The translations under genes were made by a program, and so were the position numbers. A stretch of 64,000 nucleotides of DNA from Auricularia sp. M13 (lineage: Eukaryota; Basidiomycota; Agaricomycetes; Auriculariales; Auriculariaceae): NCBI GenBank assembly GCA_037042915.1, contig CM073203.1, positions 124,001 through 188,000 of the forward strand. The letters run 5' to 3'. Each line of letters starts with the position of its first letter. Within the stretch, counting starts at the first letter, position 1. The notes beneath the pieces were generated by a model. That model made no database searches. It was not told the DNA's origin and saw nothing but the letters and a program-made list of their open reading frames with translations. This document shows, one piece after another, positions 54,582 to 64,000 of the stretch.

Positions 54582-57500
54582 TCAGAACAAGTCCACACGA
54601 CCCTGCAGCGGGGCAACGACGGCCGCGACCTTGCTCTCCATGGAGAACATATCACCGCCGGCATACGCGACCATCTCGCGGTCGTCCTCGTTCACCTCAA
54701 GCCCGAACAGCCCCTCGATGTTGGTCGTGGCCAACCGAAGAGCGTCAGCGTACGAGATGTCGCCGTTGCTCTCCAGTACCGCCTGCGCGTTCGTCAGTCA
54801 CTACTCTACTATGAAAGTGATGTGTGTGGGAGGGCGGGTGCGCACCCAGTTCAGGTCGAAGCGCAGTTGCCTCGCGCGCCACTTCCAGAAGCCGGGGCGG
54901 CCGATGGCTACGGAGACGTTGTGGGCGAGCAGGATGGAGAGGTTGTTCCCCTTCTCCAGCGGAGGGCGACGAGCACTGTCGCAACGAAGCAAGGCATCAG
55001 TAGGTATTGACCGCAGACAATGAAGACGACTAGCTTACACGCGACGCTGATCCCACGAGTTGGGATAGCTGCGAGGGAAGGCAATGACGCCGACCTTTGC
55101 GGTCGCGCTGGATTGCTATGAGTGAGAATAGGTTGACCGGGAGAAACAAAGGAGAGGCGTACAGCTCCTTCGCGAGTAGGTGCGCCTCCGCGGCACCAGC
55201 AATGACCACCTTCAGCTTAGAGTCGGGTCCAAGGTCATTCTTGAGCTCGATGACGCTCGCGATGATGTCTGCGCCGTCGGCCTGAACGACCAACGGGATA
55301 TCTCCCTACACAGGTGAAAGTAAACAATCTCAGTAACGAGCCATCGTCAAGGTTCAGTCACAAGCATAACGCACCTCGACAGCCTTGGCGAAATACTGCT
55401 TGATCTCGCCCTCGCCGTGTCCAGCAAGCAAGCGGCGCAGCGCGGCAATCTGCGTGCTGACAGTCCACGGCGCGCCGCGCAAGACATTAACATGCAACGA
55501 AACCACACTCTTCGGTACCGCGCCGTCTTCGAGACGGTGCGTCGCGCCAAAGGACACGGCGGCGCTCAGCCCGCCGAGGAACTGCGGCGTGCTCATGCCG
55601 AAGGTGATGGGCACGGTGACCCCACGCGTTACGCCTGAGCGGTACGCCAACCTGCCAGCAAAAGCCTCAGGAAATAGGTTCGGGGCGTCTCGAATGGCAC
55701 ATACAGCGCATCGCGCGTCCCGAATAGCAGCCCGTCCGACGCGCGGATGAGCGCGCCCTTGCCGAGGAGAGACGGCAGCGAGTCCTGTATGGCGCCGTCT
55801 CCGGTGCTCGCCTCGAAGTCGATCTCCATCAGAGCATAGAAGCCGCCGAATGTCGTCAGACCGGGCGCTATCTCGCCGCCCTGCAAGTCGACCACCCGCT
55901 CCTCTGCAGACTGCGCGCAGACACCCACGCACGCGATGCGCCCGCCGCGCACGACGACATCGCCCGGGCTAGGGACCAACTCGGCCTCGGACGCGGACGC
56001 TGACGCGCGCCGCACACGCTGGACGTTCGTGAAGCGCACTGCGGCGCCGCCCACGACGCGTTCGGGCTCCAGCGGCGGCAGGCCCTCGTACTTGACGGCC
56101 GCCGCCGCCTCCTTGTCGAAGTTGGGCGGCGCAGGTGCCTTCTGCTGCTCCAAAGAGCGGCGCGTCACCACGGGCTTCGTGAGCTGCGGGATGCCGTCGA
56201 TGAACACCTGGCCCGGCGTCGCGCCCACTTGCAGAGGGTGGCTGTTCCAGATGACCAGGTCGGCGTCGTAGCCTGAAGGAATTGCACACGTTCAGTCGAG
56301 TACCGTAGTATGGGAAGGGGAGATGACATACCTGAACGCAAGTATCCTAGACGGTGGTCAAGCCCGAGAACCTTCGCGGGTGTGCTGATGACGGATGCAA
56401 GCGCAACGTGCTCGGGGAGACCGAAGTAATGCGCTTGCTGAGCCTCGAACAGCAGGTCGCGCATATTGATGGGATCGGGCGCGTCGCTCTGCTCAAGATA
56501 AATATGCGATAATGCAATGCGCCGGATGTGCAGACCTTCATGATCACTTCAAGACCGGCGTCATGCAAGATGCGCGGGGCGAATTCGGAATGCCTGTAGG
56601 ATTCACGCTTGTATCTGCCAGTGGAACATTCGTGTCAGCGAGGGCAGCTAATATTGCTTTACCTTGCAGACCTTGCAAAGTTTGCAAAGATAGCAGATGC
56701 GGGAGCTCCACCATAAGCCTTCTTGAGCACATCGGGGACGAGGTACGTTTCGTGGGCATGGTGGAAGGCAGCGATCTTGAAGCGGAACTCGTTCGACAGC
56801 CGGACGAGATTGTCCAAATCGACTGCTTCGTAGCAATGAATCTGGGCCTGCGTCAAAATGGTCAGCATGGCGCCTGAGCTACTCCCAGCGACTGTTAGAC
56901 ACCTTGACGCGTCCCCGGAAGAGATCGACGAGGGCCTCCAAACGCAGATCCTCGGGGAAGTCTCCCAAGCCGTCCCAGTGGCCCGACTGCGCGCGAGCGC
57001 AGAACGCATCCTGAGCGTTTTTGACCTTGCGCGCCTCGTCGTAGATAGACCTGGAACATCGTCAGTATTTTCCAAGCGCGCGAGAGCATCCGTCGAACCT
57101 CATCGCCCAGATGGAATCCATCCGAGTCCCGCTGTACACGCGACTGGGATTCTCGCCACACGCGTGCTTTATGTGGCGCCACTTTGGAGGGTGGGCAGGC
57201 ACGATGCCCGTGCCGTTGTAGGTAAAGGGGGGATCCACGAGCTTGGAGAACGTCGAGCGCTCTTTGGTGGGCCGCAGTTTGACGACGAAGCCCTGGCCGC
57301 CTGCGACGTCTCAGAGAAATATCACATACTATAGAAATGGAGCAATGATACCTCTGGGATGCGTATTAGTGGACTGTCGACTCTGGAGGAGGACTCGCAC
57401 GGTGCTCACATGGCGTTGGCGGAACCGGGGATGATCAGCGCTGTCCCCACACCGCCCGCGATGGCGTGCTCGTAGGCCTCGTCATGGGTGTTGATACCAT

Positions 57501-58158
57501 CGAGCGAGCGTAGCCTAGATATCGTGTTTCAGTTGACTGAAGACTTTCTAACCGCGACGAAACGGACCAAGGCTGCACGATGCCGTGCAAGGAATTGCCG
57601 TCGACGGCGCCGTCCAGCATCGGCAACGGTTCCACTCCACCGTGCGAATGAAGATCAACAAGACTGTGTATACACGTTAGAGTGCAGTCTCCAGAGAACA
57701 CGTGCCAGAGCTCACGTCGGCGTCACCCAGGCACCCTGCGCGTTGAACGTGTCGACCAAGTGCTCGTCAACGTCGAGCGCAGCCAGCCCGCGCCGTCCGA
57801 GGTGGCCAATATACTTGATGATTCCTTTTGAGAGTAGAACGTCGCCGCCGTGGATGACGCGGTCGCCAGTCCAGAGCGTCGCGTTGCGGATGAGGGCGGG
57901 GCGCGTGCCAGGCTCGAACCTGTCCGACACCTCGCGCCGCTCAGCAAAGTCGGGTTCGACGACGACCTGCGCGTTCAGCGCGCTGCATTTCGCGAGAATG
58001 GAGGCCGCGTTGGCTGGGGCGACAGGCTGCAGGTACGCCGGGGCGCCATAGGTCGTCGTGTAGTAGTAGCCAGCCGCAAACGAAAGCAGGGCGACCGTAG
58101 CTGTGAGCGACACGCGTCTGCGGGGACTCTCGAATGCTGGTAGGCCTGACTTGGACAT
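54582..58158 (-). CDS. Membrane-anchored amidohydrolase (carbohydrate-esterase-9-like), full-length copy
   Basis: About 930 residues in some fifteen exons; start 58158 (MSKSGLPAF), stop TGA 54582-54584. After a short basic stretch one transmembrane segment (LTATVALLSFAAGYYYTTTY) anchors it, with the enzyme probably lumenal or outside. Metal-site motifs of the amidohydrolase fold follow: VDLHSHGG, AQIHCYEAVDL, AAFHHAHETY and VIMKSDAPDP, then HYFGLPEHVALASVIS and NSHPLQVGATPGQVFIDGIP. A second half with GGEIAPGLTTFGG and the end MFSMESKVAAVVAPLQGRVDLF completes it. Fungal relatives are annotated as CE9-like; the real substrate is unknown. Two introns near 57300-57409 are separated by only two bases. 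A truncated inverted copy lies at 59892. Confidence 0.82.
57352..57353 (-). other. Candidate 2-nt micro-exon (AG), amidohydrolase copy A
   Basis: A 56-nt intron (GTGAGC...CTAATAC...CCCAG) and a 51-nt intron (GTATCA...CGCAG) are separated by AG. Only AT+AG+GC keeps the frame as NAIGGQGF. Confidence 0.6.
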
Positions 58159-59354
58159 GATCTCGACGCAGTGAGATCGTCACTCCGGCAACGCGCACGC
58201 CTTAAATATCCTGGATGACAGGACCCAGCGCGTTGGCGCAGGATTTCCCGCCTGCCAAACCGTTCGGTATGACACAGCAGCTGCGGCCGCAGCCGCAAGC
58301 TCAATCGTTTTAGTCGTATTACCGGAACTGTCGTCACAGCTACATACCAGGACTTGGCCACCCAGGCGATTACTTGCGGGAAAGGCGTTGATTTTGGGTT
58401 CACGTGAAACCTGGCACCTTGGATGACCAGATTCCTGGTGGATAGGCTCCGATTGTAAGTAGTGGCGCAAATTAAGTACCAGAAATCTCGAGTGGATTTC
58501 TACAATGCAGTCTGCGCTGTACGCTCTGCACCCCGCCTGCTGGCTTCGATTTCTTTTCACTTACCTTCACTCCGCTCAAGTTGGAGTTAGACGCGATCGA
58601 GTCGGCCCCGATGATATTAGTCTCTCTTTCCTTCGCAGTTCAAACGTTCAAATTTCGGACGCGCCAGTCCACGCAGAGTAGCATCGCAGCAAGCGCGTAC
58701 ACGATCTGGTGTGCGTGGTTGCTGCACGGTTTACTCGGAGCAGTACACAGTGACAAGATACTCGCCAACAAAACGAAAATGAAACGCGTGCGTTAGCAGT
58801 GAGCCAGCTTAACTGACATACATATGCAAGATTTGTTCTTACAAGTCGCTAGACACAACCATGGACAAGGGCGCTTTCAACGCCGACGAGGCTGGCGTGT
58901 TGGATGAGTGAGCGTCACTGTACTACTCGTATCGGCCTACTCAAACACTGACGACCGCCTGCTACAAGCTGTCAGTCAGGACGAGGTTACTGCTAGACAG
59001 TAGGCCAGCATTGAGGAAACGGAGTGTGTAATCTGCACCTCGAAGCATTCTGCTGAACCCGAGTTCTCACGTTTGCATTCAGGCCAGATTTGAATCGGGC
59101 GCCCTGCCGTACTTCTGTGCCTCGCCCAACCACCGGAGGCCCAGGTTCACTATCCGTACGACTCAAGACGTAGTTCTCGGAATACCAGCTCGGCTCGAGG
59201 CCAATGCAACGCGCTGTGTCTCCGGTCGCTTCGGCGTCTCTGAGGCAAGCCAGCTGCCCGAGATGCACGATCGTGACAGGTGGCACATGGTTTTCACTCC
59301 CCTGCCCAAGCCGCTGCACTCAGAGGTGCCGTTCCACCTTGGTGGCATCCAGAG
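58159..59354. other. Spacer of the inverted duplication
   Basis: The first 130 bp are the promoter of copy A and match 59745-59891 upstream of copy B. The rest has no full gene; an open stretch at about 59170-59345 (plus strand, RDRWHMVFTPLPKPLHSEVP) looks coding but is unassigned. Confidence 0.4.
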
Positions 59355-59625
59355 CATGACAATCCGGTGCCACCGATTTTTATCGTCTCTTGCTCGTTTC
59401 TTGTCATTTGCCACGCGTCTCGCCGCCGTCAAGGCCCATAGCCCGCCGCCGACTTTCGTACTATTATGACAGTGAGCCTGCGCAATCAAAAATGTATTTG
59501 GCGCACGGGCTGATGCTGGCGCAGACGATGTAGGCTCGTTCTCGTACGGGCTCAACCATTCCAGGCAGCCATGGCATCCAGCCTTTGAAGGTTTATTTGA
59601 ATTCAATTTACTCTATGCCTGTGTG
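59355..59625 (+). pseudogene. Fragment of the histone-deacetylase promoter and 5' exons
   Basis: The sequence tracks the minus strand of 54480-54170: the promoter segment ACAATCCGG to GTCTCGCCGCCGTC, then exon 1, intron 1 and the start of exon 2. The start ATG has become ATA and a Trp codon-like TGG has become TAG. It then jumps by deletion to a later exon (AGCCTTTGAAGGTTTATT, matching about 53850). It cannot make a protein. It shows that the deacetylase and the neighbouring amidohydrolase were duplicated together and rearranged. Confidence 0.8.
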
Positions 59626-59891
59626 ATTTGGCCGCAGCCGATAATCTTCGCGCTGCGTTGCTCTATTTTGATTTATTATCTTGCTTTATCTGACTTGTCC
59701 TCTTCTTGACCGACTGTCGACGTCGATGACCAAGGGCTTGCAGCTGCGGCTGCAGCTGCTCTGTCAATGTCATGCTCTGTCGGACCGACCACCATCTGGT
59801 GGGAAATCCTGCGCCAACGCGCTGGGTCCTGTCATTGTCGATCATCATCCGTGCCCGTTGCCGGAGTTACTTACGATCTGACTGCGTCGAA

Positions 59892-62215
59892 ATGTCCAAG
59901 TCAGGCCTGCCCGGGCCAGCGTTTGAGGGTCCCCGCAGACGCGTGTCGCTCACAGCTACGGTCGCCCTGCTCTCGTTTGCCGCTGGCTACTACTACACGG
60001 CGACCTATGGCTCCCCGGCGGACCTGCTGCCTGCTGCCCCAGCCAACGCGGCCGCCATTCTCGCGAAATGTAGCGCGCTGAACGCACAGGTTGTCACGGA
60101 GCCCGACTTTGCTGAGCGGCGCGAGGTGTCGGACAGGTTCGAGCCAGGCACGCGCCCCGCGCTCATCCGCAACGCGACGCTCTGGACTGGCGACCGCGTC
60201 ATCCACGGCGGCGACGTCCTGCTCGCGAAGGGCATCATCAAATATATAGGCCGTCTTGGACGGCGCGGGCTGGCTTCGCTCGACGTCGACGAGCACCTGG
60301 TCGACACGTTCAACGCGCAGGGTGCCTGGGTGACGCCGACGTGAACTCTGGCTCGCGTTCTCTGCCTGGACAGTGCTCTCACACGTAAATGTAGACTGGT
60401 CGACCTTCATTCGCACGCTGGAGTGGGCGCATTGCCATTGCTGAATGGCGCGGCCGACAGCAATTCCCGGCATGGCATTGTGCAACCTTGGTCCGTTCCT
60501 TCATGGCGCAGGATTTCACGTTAACTGAAGCACACTGTCCAGGCTACGTTCGCTCGATGGTATCAACACCCATGACGAGGCCTACGAGCACGCCATCGCG
60601 GGCGGTGTGGGGACAGCGCTGATTATCCCTGGTTCCGCCAACGCCATGTGAGCACCGTGCGAGCACTCCTCCGAGTCGACAGTCCACTAACACGTATTTC
60701 AGAGGTACCACTTTGACTCCAGTACATTGTGTCTTTCTGAGACGTCGCAGGTGGCCAGGGCTTCGTCGTCAAACTGCGGCCAACAAAGGAGCGTTCGACA
60801 TTCTCCAAGCTCGTCGATCCCCCGTTTACCTACAACGGCACGGGCATCGTCCCCGCCCACCCGCCAAAGTGGCGCCACATAAAGCATGCATGTGGCGAGA
60901 ATCCTAGTCGCGTGTACAGCGGGACTCGGATGGATTCCATCTGGGCGATGAGGTTCGACGGATGCTCTCGCTCGCTCTGCAAAACACTGAAGCTGTCATA
61001 GGTCCATTTATGACGAGGCACGCAAGGTTAAAGACGCCCAAGATGCCTTCTGCGCTCGCGCGCAGATAGGTCAGTGGGACGGCCTGGGGGACTTCCCCGA
61101 GGATTTGCGCTTGGAAGCCCTTGTGGATCTCTTCCGGGGACGCGTCAAGGTGTGTATTCAGCGTTGCGAGCGCTACACACAACATTATAACCCTAGAAAC
61201 GCAGGCCCATATTCATTGCTACGAAGCAGTCGATCTGGACAATCTCGTGCGGCTGTCGAACGAGTTCCGCTTCAAGATCGCGGCCTTCCACCACGCCCAC
61301 GAAACCTACCTCATCCCCGACGTGCTCAAGAAGGCCTATGGAGGGGCGCCGGCCTCTGCTATTTTCGCAAACTTCGCAAGGTCTGTAAGACGCCGCTATA
61401 CCTGCCTTTGCTAATATGAACCTACTGGTAGATACAAGCGTGAAGCGTACAGGCATTCCGAATTTGCCCCACGCATTTTGCATGACGCCGGCTTGGAAGT
61501 GATTATGAAGGTCTGCACCTGCTTATGTCTTTTTATCAATCGTGTTCATCGTGCGCAGAGCGACGCGCCCGACCCCATCAACATGCGCGACCTGCTGTTC
61601 GAGGCTCAGCAAGCACATTACTTCGGTCTCCCGGAGCACGTTGCGCTTGCATCCGTCATCAGCACACCCGCGAAGGTGCTTGGGCTTGACCACCGTCTTG
61701 GATACTTGCGTTCGGGTATGTCATCTCCCCTTCCCATTCTACGGTACTCGACTGAACGCGTGAAAAACCACAGGTTACGACGCCGACCTGGTCATCTGGA
61801 ACAGTCACCCTCTGCAAGTGGGCGCGACGCCGGGCCAGGTCTTCATCGACGGCATCCCGCAGCTCGAGAAGCCCGTGGTGACGCGCCGCTCGCTGGAGCA
61901 GCAGAAGGCGCCCGCGCCGCCCAACTTCGACAAGGAGGCGGCGGCGGCCGTCAAGTACGAGGGCCTGCCGCCGCTGGAGCCCGAGCGCGTCGCCGGCAGT
62001 GCGACGGTGCGCTTCACGAACGTCCAGCGCGTGCGCCGCGCCACGGCGTCCGCATCCGAGTTGGTGCCTAGCCCGGGCGACGTCGTCGTGCGCGGCGGGC
62101 GCATCGCGTGCGTCGGTGTCTGCGCGCAGTCTGCAGAGGAGCGGGTGGTCGACCTGCGCGGCGGCGAGATCGCGCCCGGTCTGACGACTTTCGGCGGCTT
62201 CCATGCTGTGATGGC
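59892..62215 (+). CDS. Amidohydrolase (CE9-like), inverted 3'-truncated copy
   Basis: An inverted copy of the gene at 54582-58158. Start 59892 (MSKSGLPGPAF), with the same membrane anchor and the motifs VDLHSHAG, HCYEAVDLDNL, FHHAHETYLIP and SDAPDPINMRDL. Exon borders match copy A, and no stop falls inside the shared exons. Homology ends sharply at about 62212, just after APGLTTFGGFH, so some 300 C-terminal residues are lacking. The frame runs on into unrelated sequence to a stop at 62406-62408. The 130 bp upstream match the promoter of copy A. The metal site is complete, but loss of the second half probably makes it non-functional or different. Confidence 0.75.
60703..60704 (+). other. Candidate 2-nt micro-exon (AG), amidohydrolase copy B
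   Basis: A 55-nt intron (GTGAGC...TTTCAG) and a 46-nt intron (GTACCA...CGCAG) surround AG, as in copy A, although the second intron differs greatly in sequence. Confidence 0.6.
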
Positions 62216-63164
62216 CGTGTGTGTGTTTGCTGCGCCAGTGCGCCGTGTGCACTATCTATGCGATACATACAGTTTCGCGATTCATGCGCCGCGTCTTTGG
62301 TTCGGCGCACCGTGTTTTGTCGACGCTTTCCTAAGTACGACGGAAATTTCGTGTTTTCCCTTTTTCAGAGGCAAATTCGACCACTTTTCTCGTGCTGCCA
62401 TTGGCTGAGAGTTATCTTAGCGAGGTGCGAGCAACGGGAATCGGGCGTTTGGAGGGCTGCAGGTCCTGAGAGACGGCGGCGAGAGGCTTGCTGGGGACCA
62501 ACTCGGACGCGATGACAGGCAAAACAGCTCTATTGCGCTAACTAATGGATATGTGCCCGTTGTTGTACGAGACAACGAGGACAGCGAAATGGGCTTAATT
62601 GGAGAGCGCGGTGAACACAAAAGTGGTGGGCGAGCTTGCGGTCGCGGGAGACACGCTGGAGCACATTTTTGGAGTCAGTCGGAAGCCATAAGCGCCGGTG
62701 CGGTATGGCCTGACGCTACGCATGACAGTCAAAACAGACAAAATCGGTTTACCCACGTCGAACTGCTCAGCAGCGAGACTTGCGTTTTGGCGCACATACT
62801 GGGTGGCCATTGGCTAGGACGCAACATGGCGGTTGGAGTGTGAGAATATGGGTGCAATCCGCACGTGAAAACGATGCCGGGTCGATGGTGGGAATGGCGG
62901 TGCGCAGCGCGCGCGATGTGGAGGTGGGCGCGGATTCGGCCGACACCACACGCGAACGGATGGTAGGGCGGACGCGCGAAGTGGGGGTCCTGGTACGCGC
63001 ATAGGGTGGGCATACTGGTGCGAGAGGGGAAGGCGCGAATCGGCGGGATGCGCGCTGCCTGCCCATCTTGATTGCGACCGACACAAAAAATCGACGCCGG
63101 ACGTTCATCTCACCGCCGAGACAGCTGCTGCGCATCGCGAGTAGGTCACGGACATGGCTGGAGC

Positions 63165-63345
63165 TCGCGGCGCGCACCCGTTCGACTATCGTACAAGATT
63201 CTCCGAACGCGCGTTTTGCGCGGTTTCATAGCGGTCGCATTTTCCGCGCGTCGTGGGAACAATTTCCACTGCATGTCAACATAAGTAAGCCATAGAGAAG
63301 CAATAAATGACGTACCTGCCGTGCGCGAATGGGGACTGGCGGCCG
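63165..63345 (+). repeat. Degenerate tandem repeat, unit 1
   Basis: GTTCGAC, then CGTTTTGCGCGGTTTCATAG, GCATTTTCCGCGC and AATGACGTACCTGCC recur in the same order about 310 bp further on. Confidence 0.5.
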
Positions 63346-63477
63346 GAAACGCGAAACGGCGACCAAAACCTCCTCTCACATTCCAGAAATGAGCGCTCGA
63401 GGGCCTGCGCGCCGTCATCGCAGAGGTGCTGCATGCTGCGTGAGTCAGGGTCATTGGGCCAGTAAATAAAGCGCACC

Positions 63478-63645
63478 AGTTCGACGTACCTACGAGATGT
63501 TGTCACCGATCGTTTTGCGCGGTTCCATGGCATGCGATTTTCCTGCGCATCGCGGGATCGATAGACGCGCTAAGGTAGCGTGAGAGGGTGATTGAGGGAC
63601 GTTAAATGAAGTACTTACCATGTCTGCGGACGAGGTGGATACGCA
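63478..63645 (+). repeat. Degenerate tandem repeat, unit 2
   Basis: Parallel to 63165-63345: GTTCGAC, CGTTTTGCGCGGTTCCATGG, GATTTTCCTGCGC and AATGAAGTACTTACC. Confidence 0.5.
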
Positions 63646-64000
63646 AAATCGCAAGGTGCTGGTCGGAAGCTTCGCGGCCGAGACGAAGCTCGATTCGAGA
63701 TGCCGTTCGCGAAGCAATTCATGTGCTGAGAACACGTGAGCAAGCGTCGAACAGATGCAAATCAGGCGTATATACCATACGCAATGAGGGAGAGAAGCCC
63801 TTGCTGGAGCTCGACGGTCCGCCGCACCTCGATACTGTGGCTTGGTGCGAACAAGAACGGCTCCGGTGCGTCCTCCCTGCACCAGCGCGAGCTGAGGCAC
63901 AATGGAATAATCTTACACCATCGCCGTGAGCCCTTCCGCGCAGCAGGGTGGCCGTTAGATGTGAATGGCTGCAGGAGTGCGGTCAGCTTCAGGTTGTTGC

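Larger units (their letters stand above)
62216..64000. other. Right-end region with degenerate repeats, no assigned gene
   Basis: GC-rich sequence. From about 63000, minus-strand stretches with good splice sites (for example FIYWPNDPDSRSMQHLCDD at 63290-63490, and RIELRLGREASDQHLAIL at 63630-63715) suggest a many-exon or decaying gene running off the right end. I recognise no family. Confidence 0.3.

Noticed and set aside
58993-59319. Minus-strand 108-codon frame in the inverted-duplication spacer
   Set aside because: It has no motif, and the opposite strand looks more coding in the same place.
54582-62215. Foldback or Helitron-type transposon to explain the inverted amidohydrolase pair
   Set aside because: No terminal repeats or target duplications were found. 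The arms are host genes with their promoters, as expected from segmental duplication.
1-64000. CRISPR arrays, operons and bacterial-type signals
   Set aside because: Genes have spliceosomal introns throughout and no regular spacer-repeat pattern was seen; the sequence is eukaryotic.
1-64000. LTR retrotransposons or virus-like elements
   Set aside because: No reverse transcriptase, integrase, capsid or long terminal repeats were recognised; all mobile elements found are DNA transposons.

Overview
The window is a stretch of nuclear chromosome from an Agaricomycete (mushroom-type basidiomycete), most likely a saprotroph. The evidence is the dense layout of genes with many introns of about 45-60 nt, the DUF6532 and Plavaka-type transposon proteins typical of these genomes, GH79 glycosidases, and a fungal cytosine deaminase and metallophosphatase. 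Exon borders were read by eye from GT...AG signals and protein logic, so internal borders are approximate unless a position is stated.

1-8.6 kb is a mobile-element nest. A 7.76 kb Plavaka-type (CACTA-like) DNA transposon (620-8378) sits inside a 93-codon C2H2 zinc-finger gene (548-619 and 8381-8590) and is flanked by a 2-bp AT duplication. It carries an intact four-exon transposase on the minus strand and, divergently, a DUF6532 gene. That second gene is itself split by a 596-bp hAT-type MITE with a perfect 8-bp target duplication. A paralogue of the zinc-finger protein ends at position 140.

8.7-28.8 kb is ordinary host gene space: an SDR reductase, a five-helix membrane protein, cytosine deaminase, an aquaporin, two tandem GH79 glycosidases with a shared promoter block, an endonuclease/exonuclease/phosphatase-family protein, a large EF-hand/ZZ/tail-anchored protein, and NDUFS7 of respiratory complex I. 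29.3-32.5 kb has a decayed KRI1 copy and a single-exon F-box-like gene. 32.8-35.6 kb has a secreted metallophosphatase and a tRNA-Met(CAT).

35.7-46.2 kb looks like a small aromatic-metabolism cluster: a P450, two tandem salicylate-hydroxylase-like FAD monooxygenases joined by a recent gene-conversion tract, and a divergent salicylaldehyde/vanillin-type aldehyde dehydrogenase. 46.4-54.3 kb holds a secreted aspartic-protease-like protein, a 1.16 kb non-autonomous TIR element whose ends resemble those of the Plavaka element, a second SDR and a class I histone deacetylase. 54.6-62.2 kb is an inverted pair of membrane-anchored amidohydrolase (CE9-like) genes, one full and one 3'-truncated. A broken copy of the histone-deacetylase 5' end lies between them. 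Both amidohydrolase copies appear to keep a 2-nt micro-exon. The last 1.8 kb has degenerate repeats and no gene I can name.
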